From contig JAIBCC010000025.1 of assembly GCA_019694395.1 (NCBI GenBank), positions 34,078 through 98,077 on the forward strand: a stretch of DNA of 64,000 nt, written 5' to 3'. Position numbers and translations under genes: made by a program. The notes under the pieces were generated by a model that did not search any database, was not told where the DNA came from, and saw only the letters and a program-made list of their open reading frames with translations. Below, in pieces: positions 42,524 to 50,583 of the stretch (its first letter is position 1; each line of letters begins with the position of its first letter). Origin of the DNA: Pyrinomonadaceae bacterium (lineage in GTDB: Bacteria > Acidobacteriota > Blastocatellia > Pyrinomonadales > Pyrinomonadaceae).

Positions 42524-42539
42524 TGGCACACGGATTGTA
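42524..42539 (+). promoter_or_regulatory. sigma-54-like promoter sequence
   Basis: TGGCACACGGATTGTA matches TGGCACG-N4-TTGCW except at two positions (A for G after CAC, T for C in the -12 GC). It is about 70 bases upstream of the DUF2383 gene. The -12 mismatch makes this tentative. The remaining DNA from 42373 to 42600 shows nothing else recognisable. Confidence 0.35.
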
Positions 42540-42607
42540 TTAGTCAATACTACACAATTGGAAGGGAACTTTAGGTTCTATTTAAAATTACAAGGAGTAT
42601 GGGAAAT

Positions 42608-43144
42608 ATGATTAATGAAATAACAGCACCCATTATGAACGATAGTTTTGACGCAAACGAAAATACAATGCTCAGCAACGACGATGTCATTTCGACTTTG
42701 AATGGTTTGATCGAAACCTGCAAAGATGGACAAGAAGGCTTTAAGGAATCAGCCGAAAGCGTGACGGATTCTACTCTTAAAACAGCTTTTTATGAGTTTA
42801 GCCAACAACGCGCACAATTTGTCGGTGAATTACAATCCTTAGTTAGAGACTTAGGGGGTGATCCTGAGAATTCAGGAAGTATTTCGGGCGCAATTCATCG
42901 CGGATGGATTGATTTAAAAGCAATGGTGACCGGAAAAAGCGATGCTGCAATCCTTAACGAAGCCGAACGCGGGGAAGATGTGGCAAAAGGCTACTATCGA
43001 GATGCCGCTGAGAAAAATCTGCCGGCAAATGTTTCAAGTGTTGTGAATAAACAATATCAAGCTATTCAATCAGCACACAATCAAGTCAAACAATGGCGTG
43101 ATTCAGCAAATAATGAAAATTCAACAGCAAAAACGGGATATTAG
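42608..43144 (+). CDS. PA2169-type DUF2383 four-helix protein
   Basis: The protein has 178 residues from the ATG at 42608, ten bases after AAGGAG; the ATG at 42599 is too close to it. The ferritin-like helices read VISTLNGLIETCKDGQEGFKESAE, FYEFSQQRAQFVGELQSLVRDLGGDPE, GWIDLKAMVTG and ILNEAERGEDVAKGYYRDAAE, matching the PA2169/DUF2383 family, which is common in stress-induced genes. Exact role unknown. The gene lies between two 3'-end remnants of the aminotransferase gene, so it may be cargo of an inserted segment. Confidence 0.88.
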   Translation: MINEITAPIMNDSFDANENTMLSNDDVISTLNGLIETCKDGQEGFKESAESVTDSTLKTAFYEFSQQRAQFVGELQSLVRDLGGDPENSGSISGAIHRGWIDLKAMVTGKSDAAILNEAERGEDVAKGYYRDAAEKNLPANVSSVVNKQYQAIQSAHNQVKQWRDSANNENSTAKTGY

Positions 43145-43200
43145 TTTTACAATTAATCGGTAAAAACTAATAGATAAAAACTGCATCCTTATCCAGATTT

Positions 43201-43240
43201 GAAAGGATTTCTCAACTTTTGTGAGAAATCCTTTATTTTA
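43201..43240 (+). terminator. intrinsic terminator after the DUF2383 gene
   Basis: AAAGGATTTCTCA, loop, TGAGAAATCCTTT, then ATTTTA: an 13-bp perfect stem with a T-rich tail. Confidence 0.9.
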
Positions 43241-43256
43241 ATGCAAATACCAACGA

Positions 43257-43472
43257 CTAAATCGAAACCTTTATCGCCTCTTCAAAGATTTCCAACGCAA
43301 CATCTACATTTTCTTTTGACAAAATGAGGGGCGGCGACCAACGAATCGAATTAGCCCCGCAACCGAGGATGATTAAACCGCGTTCATAGCAAGCATATTC
43401 GACTTTATCGCGTAATTCGGGTGCAGGTGTGAGCGTTTTGCCGTCAGTCACGAACTCAACGCCTAATATTGA
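43257..43472 (-). pseudogene. recent 3'-end remnant of the class-III aminotransferase gene
   Basis: The frame encodes LGVEFVTDGKTLTPAPELRD and onward to EEAIKVSI and a stop, about 71 codons. It differs from the intact gene's C-terminus at only about four residues (G/K, K/N, T/A, V/I). Nucleotide positions correspond at a constant offset of 2220. In the first 120 bases there are only four differences by my count. Most of the differences are silent, so the fragment diverged while still functional or came from a relative's gene. Homology begins at the stop codon and ends abruptly at about 43472. Same orientation as the intact gene. Confidence 0.9.
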
Positions 43473-43557
43473 TTTTGATAAGATTGCACTTATCTACGAG
43501 TTGTATTTATTTTGAAACTTGGATTTTTATAGCAAAAGGAAATAAAATAACGATATT

Positions 43558-44844
43558 ATGGAAATTATAATTGAAAATATTAGGACATTTGCTGGAAAGC
43601 ACGAGATACCTCTTAAACCAATTACAATCTTAACCGGTGAAAACAGTTCTGGAAAAACTACTTTTTTGGCGAGTTTATCAGCATTAACTTCACAAATAGG
43701 TTATCCCGTTGAACCTTTATTTAATACATCTCCATATAATCTTGGTAGTTACGATACTATAGCAACTAACAAGGGTGGGAGGTTTGGTCATGCTAAATCT
43801 TTTTCACTTGGATGGTGTCAAAAAGTAGGGAAAAATAAGGATATTTCAGAACTTGCTACGTATTCTAGCGCAGTTGGTAAGATTGAATTGTCAAAATATG
43901 CATTTAGATCGCCAGGAGGGGACATAAATGTTTGTTTGAATGATAAAAGTGAAAATAAAGAATACAAAGTAGAAATTATTATTCACAATAAAGGTAAAGA
44001 TAAATCATCCAATTATTCAATCAAAAAGTTTTTAAAGTCAGGTTTTGTTGGAGGTAGTTTTCCTAGACAAATTGTTTATCAAATCATCAATCAAGAAGAG
44101 CAAAATAATAATTTTAGTTACAGTGATTTAATATCTTTAATTCAAGTTAAAACAATTGAAGAGTCAGTTTCAATAGCCCCAATTAGAACAAGACCTGAAA
44201 GAACTTACGACCAGACAACAGAAACATTTTCTCCTGAAGGCGGTCATATTCCTTTCGTTTTAGCTAAAATCTTAAGCGAAAGTAGTTCTAACCGACAAAA
44301 TAAAGCATTAGCATCTGCTTTGGAGCGTTTTGGGGAAGAATCTGGACTTTTTAAGACAATTAAAGTTAAAAACCTAGGAAAAAAAGGAAGCGACCCTTTT
44401 CAAGTTCAAGTTAATGTTTCAGGCAAACCAGTTAATCTAATTGATGTGGGTTATGGGGTCAGTCAAGCTCTTCCTGTTCTCATTGAAAGTGTTCTTACTT
44501 CTACTGAAAAAAGAATTTTAATTCAACAACCTGAAGTTCATCTTCACCCGAAAGCGCAAGCGGCTCTTGGAACTTTCTTTGTTGATTTAGTTGTTAATGA
44601 TAAGAAAGAATTTGTAATTGAAAGTCATAGTGATTACATTGTTGACCGAATAAGACAGGAAATAGCTTTAGGCAGAATTAAAAATGATGCTGTTTCAATT
44701 CTTTATTTTGAAAGAGAAGGATTAGAAACAAAGGTTTATCCTCTTTCCCTGGATAAAACAGGCAATGTGTTAAATGCACCGCTTTCTTACAGAAATTTTT
44801 TCTTACGTGAAGAAATGAACTTATTAACACGAACATCAAAATAA
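43558..44844 (+). CDS. AAA/ABC-type ATPase (DUF3696-like), likely defence component
   Basis: The 428-residue protein has Walker A GENSSGKTT (residues 27-35), an ABC-like signature GYGVSQALPVLI (near 299), Walker B RILIQQPEVHLHPKAQAAL (near 320) with the EVHLHP form typical of OLD/DUF3696-type ATPases, and a histidine switch ESHSDYIVDRIR (near 360). No TOPRIM nuclease domain is fused at the C-terminus. The DNA is AT-rich (13 to 20 G+C in two 60-base lines I counted) and uses AGA codons, unlike its neighbours. Together with the PIN-like gene 18 bases downstream it looks like an ATPase plus nuclease module. Defence function is inference. Confidence 0.85.
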   Translation: MEIIIENIRTFAGKHEIPLKPITILTGENSSGKTTFLASLSALTSQIGYPVEPLFNTSPYNLGSYDTIATNKGGRFGHAKSFSLGWCQKVGKNKDISELATYSSAVGKIELSKYAFRSPGGDINVCLNDKSENKEYKVEIIIHNKGKDKSSNYSIKKFLKSGFVGGSFPRQIVYQIINQEEQNNNFSYSDLISLIQVKTIEESVSIAPIRTRPERTYDQTTETFSPEGGHIPFVLAKILSESSSNRQNKALASALERFGEESGLFKTIKVKNLGKKGSDPFQVQVNVSGKPVNLIDVGYGVSQALPVLIESVLTSTEKRILIQQPEVHLHPKAQAALGTFFVDLVVNDKKEFVIESHSDYIVDRIRQEIALGRIKNDAVSILYFEREGLETKVYPLSLDKTGNVLNAPLSYRNFFLREEMNLLTRTSK

Positions 44845-44862
44845 ATTATTTCTAAAAAACTC

Positions 44863-45309
44863 ATGTGTATAATCATTGATATAAATATTGCTGGAAGGGT
44901 ATTAACAACTGACAGCGACCCTGATTTTGGGATCGTTCATGCGTGTTTATTTACTGGGAAGCCACACAATGTGCGACTTGTTTACGGAGGAAAAAAATTT
45001 CTAACCGAATACAGTAAAAATCATTCCGTTGCAAGAATTGTTGCGGCACTTGATAGAGCCGGAAAAGCATTCAAAATAGATGATGATTTAGTTGATAATG
45101 AAGAAGAAGTGATTAAAATTTCTGGTTTATGTAGTGCGGATGATGAACATATAATAGCTCTGGCAAGAGTTTCAAATGTTCGACTTCTTTGTTCTCATGA
45201 TAAGGGGCTCCATGGGGATTTTACTGATAAAAGGCTTTTGAATTCTCCAAGAGGTAAAGTCTATCAAAATACTTCTCACAATGATTTACTAAGAAGATTT
45301 TGTAAGTGA
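44863..45309 (+). CDS. PIN-like domain protein partnered with the ATPase
   Basis: The 148-residue protein begins MCIIIDINIAG, with D6 where PIN nucleases have the first acidic residue. NEEEVIKI (near 85), then SADDEHIIALARVSNVRLLCSHDKGLHGDF (near 94-122) resembles the rest of a PIN site, with D/E pairs before an IxALA helix and two later aspartates. PIN domains cut RNA, often as toxins. The match is by pattern only. Expressed with the ATPase (18-base gap) and followed by a terminator. AT-rich like its partner. Confidence 0.7.
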   Translation: MCIIIDINIAGRVLTTDSDPDFGIVHACLFTGKPHNVRLVYGGKKFLTEYSKNHSVARIVAALDRAGKAFKIDDDLVDNEEEVIKISGLCSADDEHIIALARVSNVRLLCSHDKGLHGDFTDKRLLNSPRGKVYQNTSHNDLLRRFCK

Positions 45310-45419
45310 CAGAAAAGAAGCAATATTCAGAATATCGAATTGTGTAGGCATTCCAAAATATCTGTAATCGATTGATGAACTGAATCATAAAAAAGATGAC
45401 AGAGTTCGTAAGGAGTTTG

Positions 45420-45465
45420 AAAAATGGACGATTCCGACATACCCAAAAACGTCCATTTTTATTAT
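45420..45465. terminator. bidirectional terminator between module and aminotransferase
   Basis: AAAAATGGACG and CGTCCATTTTT form an 11-bp perfect stem with a 19-base loop and T/A-rich flanks. It can serve the PIN-like gene and the convergent aminotransferase gene. Confidence 0.8.
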
Positions 45466-45476
45466 ATCGTTTTTGT

Positions 45477-46829
45477 TTAAATCGAAACCTTTATCGCCTC
45501 TTCAAAGATTTCTAACGCAACATCTACATTTTCTTTTGACAAAATGAGCGGCGGCGACCAACGAATCGAATTAGCCCCACAACCGAGAATGATTAAACCG
45601 CGTTCATAGCAAGCATATTCGATCTTGTCGCGCAATTCGGGTGCAGGTGCAAGCGTGTTCTTGTCAGTTACGAATTCCACGCCCAACATCAACCCAAAAC
45701 CTCGCACATCACCGATAACATCGTATTTATCTTTTAATTTGTTCAAACCTGCTTCCAAATACGCGCCAACTTCTCTGGAATTTTCGACCAAACCGTTTTC
45801 CAGTAATTCAATCGTTTTCAATGCCGAAGCAATGCAGACCGGATTGCCGCCAAACGTCGAGGCGTGTGCGCCTTTGCCCCAATTCATAATTGAATCTTTG
45901 GCAATACAGATTCCAATCGGTAATCCTGAACCGATACCTTTGGCAAGACACATCACATCCGGTTTCACACCCGAATGTTCGATGGCAAACATCTTCCCGG
46001 TGCGTCCCATTCCGCTTTGAACTTCATCCACAATCATTACAATCCCGTGTTCATCGCAAATTCTGCGGATTCCTTGCAGAAAACCTTTCGGGGCAGGAAC
46101 ATAACCGCCTTCGCCTTGAACCGCTTCGATGATAATTGCGGCAACTTCGTCCGGCGGAGTCGTTGTTTTGAAAATTCTTTCTTCGATCCAGGCTAAACAG
46201 TCGCGGGTAATGGTTTCTTCATCCGTCGGCTGGTTATTGGCGAAATGACGGAACTTGTTCGGATAAGGAACGTGGATGACATCAAGTGCCTGCCGCATAA
46301 AACCGCGACGTTGGGCGGCTTTTGAAGATGTCAGGCTCAATGCGCCGAGCGTTCTTCCGTGAAACGAACTGAAAAACGAGATAAATTTTTGCCGTTTCGT
46401 ATGGTGCATCGCTACTTTCAGGGCGGTTTCAACCGCTTCCGCTCCCGAATTGGCAAAATGCGTTTTGGTCGCGCCTTCAATCGGGACAATTTCGTCCAAT
46501 TTCTGTGCGAGATCCGGCATATGACGATAATAAAAGTCAGTTCCGCACATATGGATCAGGTTTTGGGTCTGGCGGGTGATCGCCTCAACAATTTCGGGGT
46601 GACAATGACCGGTCGAGCAGACGGCAACGCCCGCGTTACAGTCCAAAAAGATGTTTCCGTCAACATCTTCGACCCAAACACCGTAACCTTTTTCGGCAAC
46701 AAGTTTATAATCGGGGCGCGGATAACTCGGCGTGACATATTTGGCATCAGCCGCAATAATTTCTCTTCCTTTCGGTCCGGGTAATTCTGTTTTAATAACT
46801 GGTTTTTGTAAATCTGTGGTCGGTTTCAT
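45477..46829 (-). CDS. class-III aminotransferase (acetylornithine/GABA type)
   Basis: The protein has 450 residues from the ATG at 46829 (GAGG upstream). The PLP enzyme motifs are NSGAEAVETALKVA, SFHGRTLGALSLTSS, VQGEGGYVPAP, IVDEVQSGMGRTG and LAKGIGSGLPIG with the PLP lysine. It moves an amino group from an omega-amino donor such as N-acetylornithine, ornithine, lysine or 4-aminobutyrate to 2-oxoglutarate; which one cannot be read. Its 3' end is repeated twice downstream (43257-43472 and 42295-42372), making this gene's end a probable integration or recombination target. Confidence 0.92.
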   Translation of the reverse strand: MKPTTDLQKPVIKTELPGPKGREIIAADAKYVTPSYPRPDYKLVAEKGYGVWVEDVDGNIFLDCNAGVAVCSTGHCHPEIVEAITRQTQNLIHMCGTDFYYRHMPDLAQKLDEIVPIEGATKTHFANSGAEAVETALKVAMHHTKRQKFISFFSSFHGRTLGALSLTSSKAAQRRGFMRQALDVIHVPYPNKFRHFANNQPTDEETITRDCLAWIEERIFKTTTPPDEVAAIIIEAVQGEGGYVPAPKGFLQGIRRICDEHGIVMIVDEVQSGMGRTGKMFAIEHSGVKPDVMCLAKGIGSGLPIGICIAKDSIMNWGKGAHASTFGGNPVCIASALKTIELLENGLVENSREVGAYLEAGLNKLKDKYDVIGDVRGFGLMLGVEFVTDKNTLAPAPELRDKIEYACYERGLIILGCGANSIRWSPPLILSKENVDVALEIFEEAIKVSI

Positions 46830-46870
46830 AAAATTTTTCCTCAATATCTCTTAAATGGTGTCAATGAGAT

Positions 46871-47026
46871 GATTTTTGATCTTTGACCTTTGATCTTTGA
46901 TTGATAACTAAAATTTTTAGTCAAATTCAAATAACTTTCTGGATAAAAGAAGGCAAAAGAACAAAAACAAGATGAATAGCGAAATAAAAAAATCAAAAAT
47001 CAAAGATCGAAGATCAAAGATCAGAT
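46871..47026. repeat. heptamer hairpin upstream of the aminotransferase gene
   Basis: Left units GATCTTT, GACCTTT, GATCTTT, GATTGAT and right units ATCAAAG, ATCGAAG, ATCAAAG, ATC are complementary in kind, about 100 bases apart. It is the same unit type as the array inside mqnA. From here to 47320 only a second palindrome (47184-47275) is seen. Confidence 0.72.
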
Positions 47027-47183
47027 TTTTAAAGAGAAAAATTAGTCCCCGCCGAAAAGATTCGGGCGTGTTATGACAGGTCTGAGTTTTGCAATGCTGC
47101 GCGAAGTCATAAACCGTAAAGATGATGCTTCCAATATAGCAAATTCGGGTAAAACTGCCAAGTTTTTGGAAGTTCTAACTAAA

Positions 47184-47275
47184 AGGCAGAAACGCGACTG
47201 TTAAGGAGCGTGTTCAACACAGAGAGTTTAGCCTTTTAAGTTGATGCACGCTTCCTCACGCTCGCGTTTCTGCCT
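47184..47275. repeat. 92-bp palindromic repeat
   Basis: AGGCAGAAACGCGA at the left end and TCGCGTTTCTGCCT at the right are perfectly inverted; inside, GGAGCGTG and CACGCTTCC are also inverted. REP-like intergenic element, unrelated in sequence to the 8.5/16.3 kb family. Confidence 0.8.
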
Positions 47276-47320
47276 GTTTCAGTTGCATTTGCACATATTT
47301 ATAAACTATCAATTCGGTTT

Positions 47321-48184
47321 CTATTTTTCCCGCCGTATTTTCGCTCGCCAGAACTGATTATCGTAACGACGCTCGAACGGAATGAAAAAATGTTTGTCTT
47401 TGAACGGCTCAGTTTGTTTCATCACATTAAAACCTGCCGCTGAAAAGATTCTTTCCGCCTTTTCAAATAAAACAGATGCGGGATAAATATCAAATTGAAA
47501 TAAATTATTGATTGTAGTTAAAAAATTAGTTGGTGAAATCAGGATTAAATTAGTTTCAACCGCTTCAATCTCACGCATTTCAGCGGCAAACTCGACCAAT
47601 TCGCTGATTTCTAATTCATTTCCTGAATGAACAATGAGCCAGAAGGGAAGTTTAGTTTTTAAAACGGATTGATAAGTTTCAAAGTCTTTCGGTAACAAAT
47701 CAGACGGAGGATAATTTAATTCAACCGGAATAATTTGGTGCGAAACGGTTTCCACAAAATTCAGATGCTCTTTTTCTAAATCTTCTAACAAAAAAGTCTT
47801 ATCAAATCGGGGAAACTCCGCATCAATCAATGCCGAATAGTTTTTCCAACGCAAATGACGGGCAAGATAATTAATTTCAACGGATTTATCGAACTCAAAT
47901 CTGACAAATTCGCCGACAATCCCCAAGGGAAAGGAATCTATAAAGATTTTTTGAGGTTTTAGTTCGGCAAAGAGGTTTTGCAGGTATTTTTGATACAGCA
48001 AACGGTCATTTTCCAGACTCTTTTCAACCAGAATCGTTCTGATATTGCCGACAACCCGTTTGTCCCCCAAAAAAGCGGAAGCAGAGAGAATAATTGAATC
48101 ATTTTCAATACCCAAACCACGCAAAAAAGCGACGGCACGGGTTAAATGTCCGAGTCCGCCGCCCATTGCATAATACAGGTTCAT
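47321..48184 (-). CDS. GT-B-like glycosyltransferase family protein
   Basis: The 287-residue protein begins MNLYYAMGGGLGHLTRAVAF, the N-terminal glycine loop seen in MurG-like and related GT-B enzymes. The rest has DSFPLGIVGEF, and a C-terminal fold ending with PFERRYDNQFWRAKI. It is shorter than MurG and lacks its clear donor-site motif, so the activity is uncertain. Same strand as the lipoprotein and the glycosyltransferase upstream. Start at 48184 chosen over 48202 from the position of the loop. Confidence 0.72.
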   Translation of the reverse strand: MNLYYAMGGGLGHLTRAVAFLRGLGIENDSIILSASAFLGDKRVVGNIRTILVEKSLENDRLLYQKYLQNLFAELKPQKIFIDSFPLGIVGEFVRFEFDKSVEINYLARHLRWKNYSALIDAEFPRFDKTFLLEDLEKEHLNFVETVSHQIIPVELNYPPSDLLPKDFETYQSVLKTKLPFWLIVHSGNELEISELVEFAAEMREIEAVETNLILISPTNFLTTINNLFQFDIYPASVLFEKAERIFSAAGFNVMKQTEPFKDKHFFIPFERRYDNQFWRAKIRREK

Positions 48185-48191
48185 TTTTTTA

Positions 48192-48292
48192 GGCAAATTC
48201 ACAGGGATGAAGGGGATAAAAGGGATATTTTTGAATAAATGAAAGCTGTTAAAGCTATCTCCTATATCCCCTCAATCCCTGTGAGTCAATGT
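48192..48292. repeat. palindromic short-unit repeat
   Basis: TCACAGGGATGAAGGGGATA on the left and CTATATCCCCTCAATCCCTG on the right are complementary; units of about 8 bp rather than 7. Lies between the lipoprotein gene and the 287-residue protein gene. Confidence 0.65.
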
Positions 48293-48293
48293 T

Positions 48294-48974
48294 TTACAAA
48301 TTTCGGGATAAAAGCTCCGCCATGATCACATAGCGCAATTCAACCGGGATTTTATCCAACACTAGGACTCCAAACGAAACCGAATATTTGTCGGTGTTGG
48401 AATCAAAGAGTTCTTTGTCGGCAGAATCCTTTACTTTGACCTTTTGACGATCTTTGTAGAACTTTACTTCGCCGAGTTTGTTCTCATTTTGCTCAATTTT
48501 CGCGCCATCGTCTTTTTTCACCAATTCAAACGCATTCTGATTTTCTTCATTATCGCTGATCTTGATTTTGTCGTTGTCAATTTTGACTTTCCACAATAAT
48601 TTGCCGTCAGTCGTGCGAACTTTGAAACCATCTGCGTCTTTTAACTTAACTTCACAGATCTGCGAACCATTTGCGCCAAAATATTTGCGTTTATCGGCAT
48701 CTTTTGACTCACTTTTAACGGTTTTTCCGTCAAATTCGATCTTTGCGCCGCCGCCGTCAAATTTTATTTCGACGACATCTTTATCATCGCTCGTTTTGAC
48801 CTTAACTTTGTTAGCATAATTGCTTCCGGTCGGTGTCGTTTGAGTAGAATTCGTTTCGGTTTTAGGCGGATTCGATTTCGGTTCGGTAGTTGAGCCGTTT
48901 TTACAGGCAGAAACCAGTAAAATAAAGGCTAAACAAACACAAAAGATGGATGAAATATTTTTAAGTTTAAGCAT
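48294..48974 (-). CDS. lipoprotein, 226 aa
   Basis: A lipoprotein signal peptide with lipobox LVSAC (cysteine near residue 23) is followed by a polar linker rich in T, S, N and P and then a lysine/aspartate-rich beta domain (VKVKTSDDKDVVEIKFDGGGAKIEFDGKTV). The repeated K-x-K / D-x-D strands suggest a small beta barrel or sandwich. No family known. The start overlaps the upstream glycosyltransferase end by eight bases. Confidence 0.78.
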   Translation of the reverse strand: MLKLKNISSIFCVCLAFILLVSACKNGSTTEPKSNPPKTETNSTQTTPTGSNYANKVKVKTSDDKDVVEIKFDGGGAKIEFDGKTVKSESKDADKRKYFGANGSQICEVKLKDADGFKVRTTDGKLLWKVKIDNDKIKISDNEENQNAFELVKKDDGAKIEQNENKLGEVKFYKDRQKVKVKDSADKELFDSNTDKYSVSFGVLVLDKIPVELRYVIMAELLSRNL

Positions 48975-50151
48975 AATGACTCCGTTTTTTAATAGTTTCG
49001 CTAAAAATCTGCAAGTAACGTTCGGCTTCCGTCTGCGGATTATATTCTTTGGCTAATTCAAGGCAATTTTTACTAAATTCTTGATAATTTTCGGTTGTTA
49101 ATTCAGCAGTTTTGGTAATTGCCTGACGACAATCATAATCGTTGCCGGCTTCAAAGAGAATTGCCGTCTTGCCATCTTCTAAAACATCGCGCATTCCGCC
49201 TGTGGATGCAGAAATTGAAGGAATTCCGAGCGCAGCCGATTCCAGCAAAACATTCGGCATTCCGTCGTAAAAAGAAGGAATAACCACAAAATCACAGGCG
49301 GCGTAATACGGCAAAAGTTCGTAACGGTCTAAAAATGGAAGCGTCGAAAAACTGACTTCTGCACGATGTTTTTCCAGCCAATCGTGCATTTCAGGCTCGA
49401 CATCGCCAATCAAAAGCAAATGAAACTTATTTGCCAAACGACTTCGCAGCAGATTTTCCAAAAAGAACAATCCGCCCTTTTTACGTTTCAATTGACCGAA
49501 AAAACCAAGCACTTTTTGACCTTCCAAAAGGTTTGTTTCGCGCCAATTTCGGGCAAAATCTAAATCTTCGTTTGAAAATTCCCAATCTTTCAGGCTAATC
49601 CCGTTCGGAGTCCAAAAAAGTTTGGTGTCAGGAAAGAGTTTGCTGATCTTTTCGACCTTATCTTTGGAAACAGCGCAGATAGCCGTTGATTTTTCCAAAG
49701 CATCACGCAGAATATCGCCGCGTTTCAGGGAAAAAATGCCCGCATCAAAGTCATTACCGCGAATTAAGGTTATCAGCGGGACTTCCAGCCACGCAGCAAA
49801 GACGGGACTTGCCATCATCGGCAAAAGTCCGCCGAAAGCGACAACATGCGTGTAACTTTCGTTTAGATTTTCCAGAATTGTCCACAAACGATTGATCGAA
49901 TGAGCCACATCTTCGCGCACAGGACAGCAAATCTGATTTCCATTGATCTTTTGCTCGACTTTCCAGCGCAAATATCGCGTGCTGAAATGCGCGACATCAA
50001 CTTTTACACCGTTTTCACGCAAACCGCGAACGATCCGGTCACAGGAAACCGCCATTCCGCCCCGTTGAGGAGGATAGTTTTCAGTCAAAAACAAAATCTT
50101 TAAATTTTTGATTTTTGATTTTTGATTTTTGATTTCGTTTGCCTCAAACAT
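48967..50151 (-). CDS. GT4-family glycosyltransferase
   Basis: The protein has up to 394 residues. ILFLTENYPPQRGGMAVSCDRIVRGL is the N-terminal GT-B motif, and SFYDGMPNVLLESAALGIPSISASTGGMRDVLEDGKTAIL holds the donor-sugar glutamates (E-x7-E type). Transfers a sugar from a nucleotide donor to a surface polysaccharide or lipid. The first residues NQKSKIKNLK are encoded by an AAAAATC heptamer arm, so the real start might be a later non-ATG codon. A second GT4 gene lies at 51508. Confidence 0.9.
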   Translation of the reverse strand: MFEANEIKNQKSKIKNLKILFLTENYPPQRGGMAVSCDRIVRGLRENGVKVDVAHFSTRYLRWKVEQKINGNQICCPVREDVAHSINRLWTILENLNESYTHVVAFGGLLPMMASPVFAAWLEVPLITLIRGNDFDAGIFSLKRGDILRDALEKSTAICAVSKDKVEKISKLFPDTKLFWTPNGISLKDWEFSNEDLDFARNWRETNLLEGQKVLGFFGQLKRKKGGLFFLENLLRSRLANKFHLLLIGDVEPEMHDWLEKHRAEVSFSTLPFLDRYELLPYYAACDFVVIPSFYDGMPNVLLESAALGIPSISASTGGMRDVLEDGKTAILFEAGNDYDCRQAITKTAELTTENYQEFSKNCLELAKEYNPQTEAERYLQIFSETIKKRSHYA

Positions 50152-50252
50152 TGCTTTTATCTATCGTGTATCCTAATTTTTTGTGTTTTAGAAATAAATA
50201 CGGCGGGAAGACCAGACCAATCTAAAATCAAAAATCTAAAATCCCAAATCAA
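50102..50252. repeat. heptamer hairpin overlapping the glycosyltransferase 5' end
   Basis: Left arm TTTTTGA repeated four times (50104-50135) and right arm TAAAATC, AAAAATC, TAAAATC, CCAAATC (50220-50252). The left arm is inside the first codons of the glycosyltransferase gene. Confidence 0.72.
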
Positions 50253-50253
50253 A

Positions 50254-50583
50254 TTAGCTGTCAGAAAAATCTCCGGCATCCGAATCATTATCATAATCGT
50301 CAATGTCGTTATCATGACGGTCAAACGAATGATAATCGTGATGTCCATACATAAAAGGGCGATAACCGCTGCCGTAATAGGAATTTCGGTATGAATAAAC
50401 CCAATCATCATCGTAATAATCGGATTTATGCTGCTTGGCACAATCAACACAGAGCTGTAAACCGCTTTTAACCGATAAATGAGATTGACAAACAGGACGA
50501 TTGCATTGTCCGCAGGCTTTAATTGCCTGCTGGTCACACTGACGAAGGATAAAAAAACCGCGTTGAAGCTGACAATACGACAT
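50254..50583 (-). CDS. small B-box-like zinc protein
   Basis: The 109-residue protein carries CDQQAIKACGQCNRPVCQSHLSVKSGLQLCVDC, with cysteines and histidine spaced as in a B-box zinc finger (C-x2-H-like plus C-x2-C pairs). The C-terminus is very rich in Y, D, H and S (YYDDDWVYSYRNSYYGSG; DNDIDDYDNDSDAGDF). AGGAGG precedes the start. The ATG overlaps the stop of the 288-residue protein by one base (TAATG). Bacterial B-box-like domains are often at the ends of membrane proteins; function unknown. Confidence 0.75.
   Translation of the reverse strand: MSYCQLQRGFFILRQCDQQAIKACGQCNRPVCQSHLSVKSGLQLCVDCAKQHKSDYYDDDWVYSYRNSYYGSGYRPFMYGHHDYHSFDRHDNDIDDYDNDSDAGDFSDS

Noticed and set aside
45350..45440. 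Remnant of a restriction or methylase gene (segment resembling VRKEFEKWTI)
   Set aside because: Only about a dozen suggestive residues in a frame without a start; too short to support.
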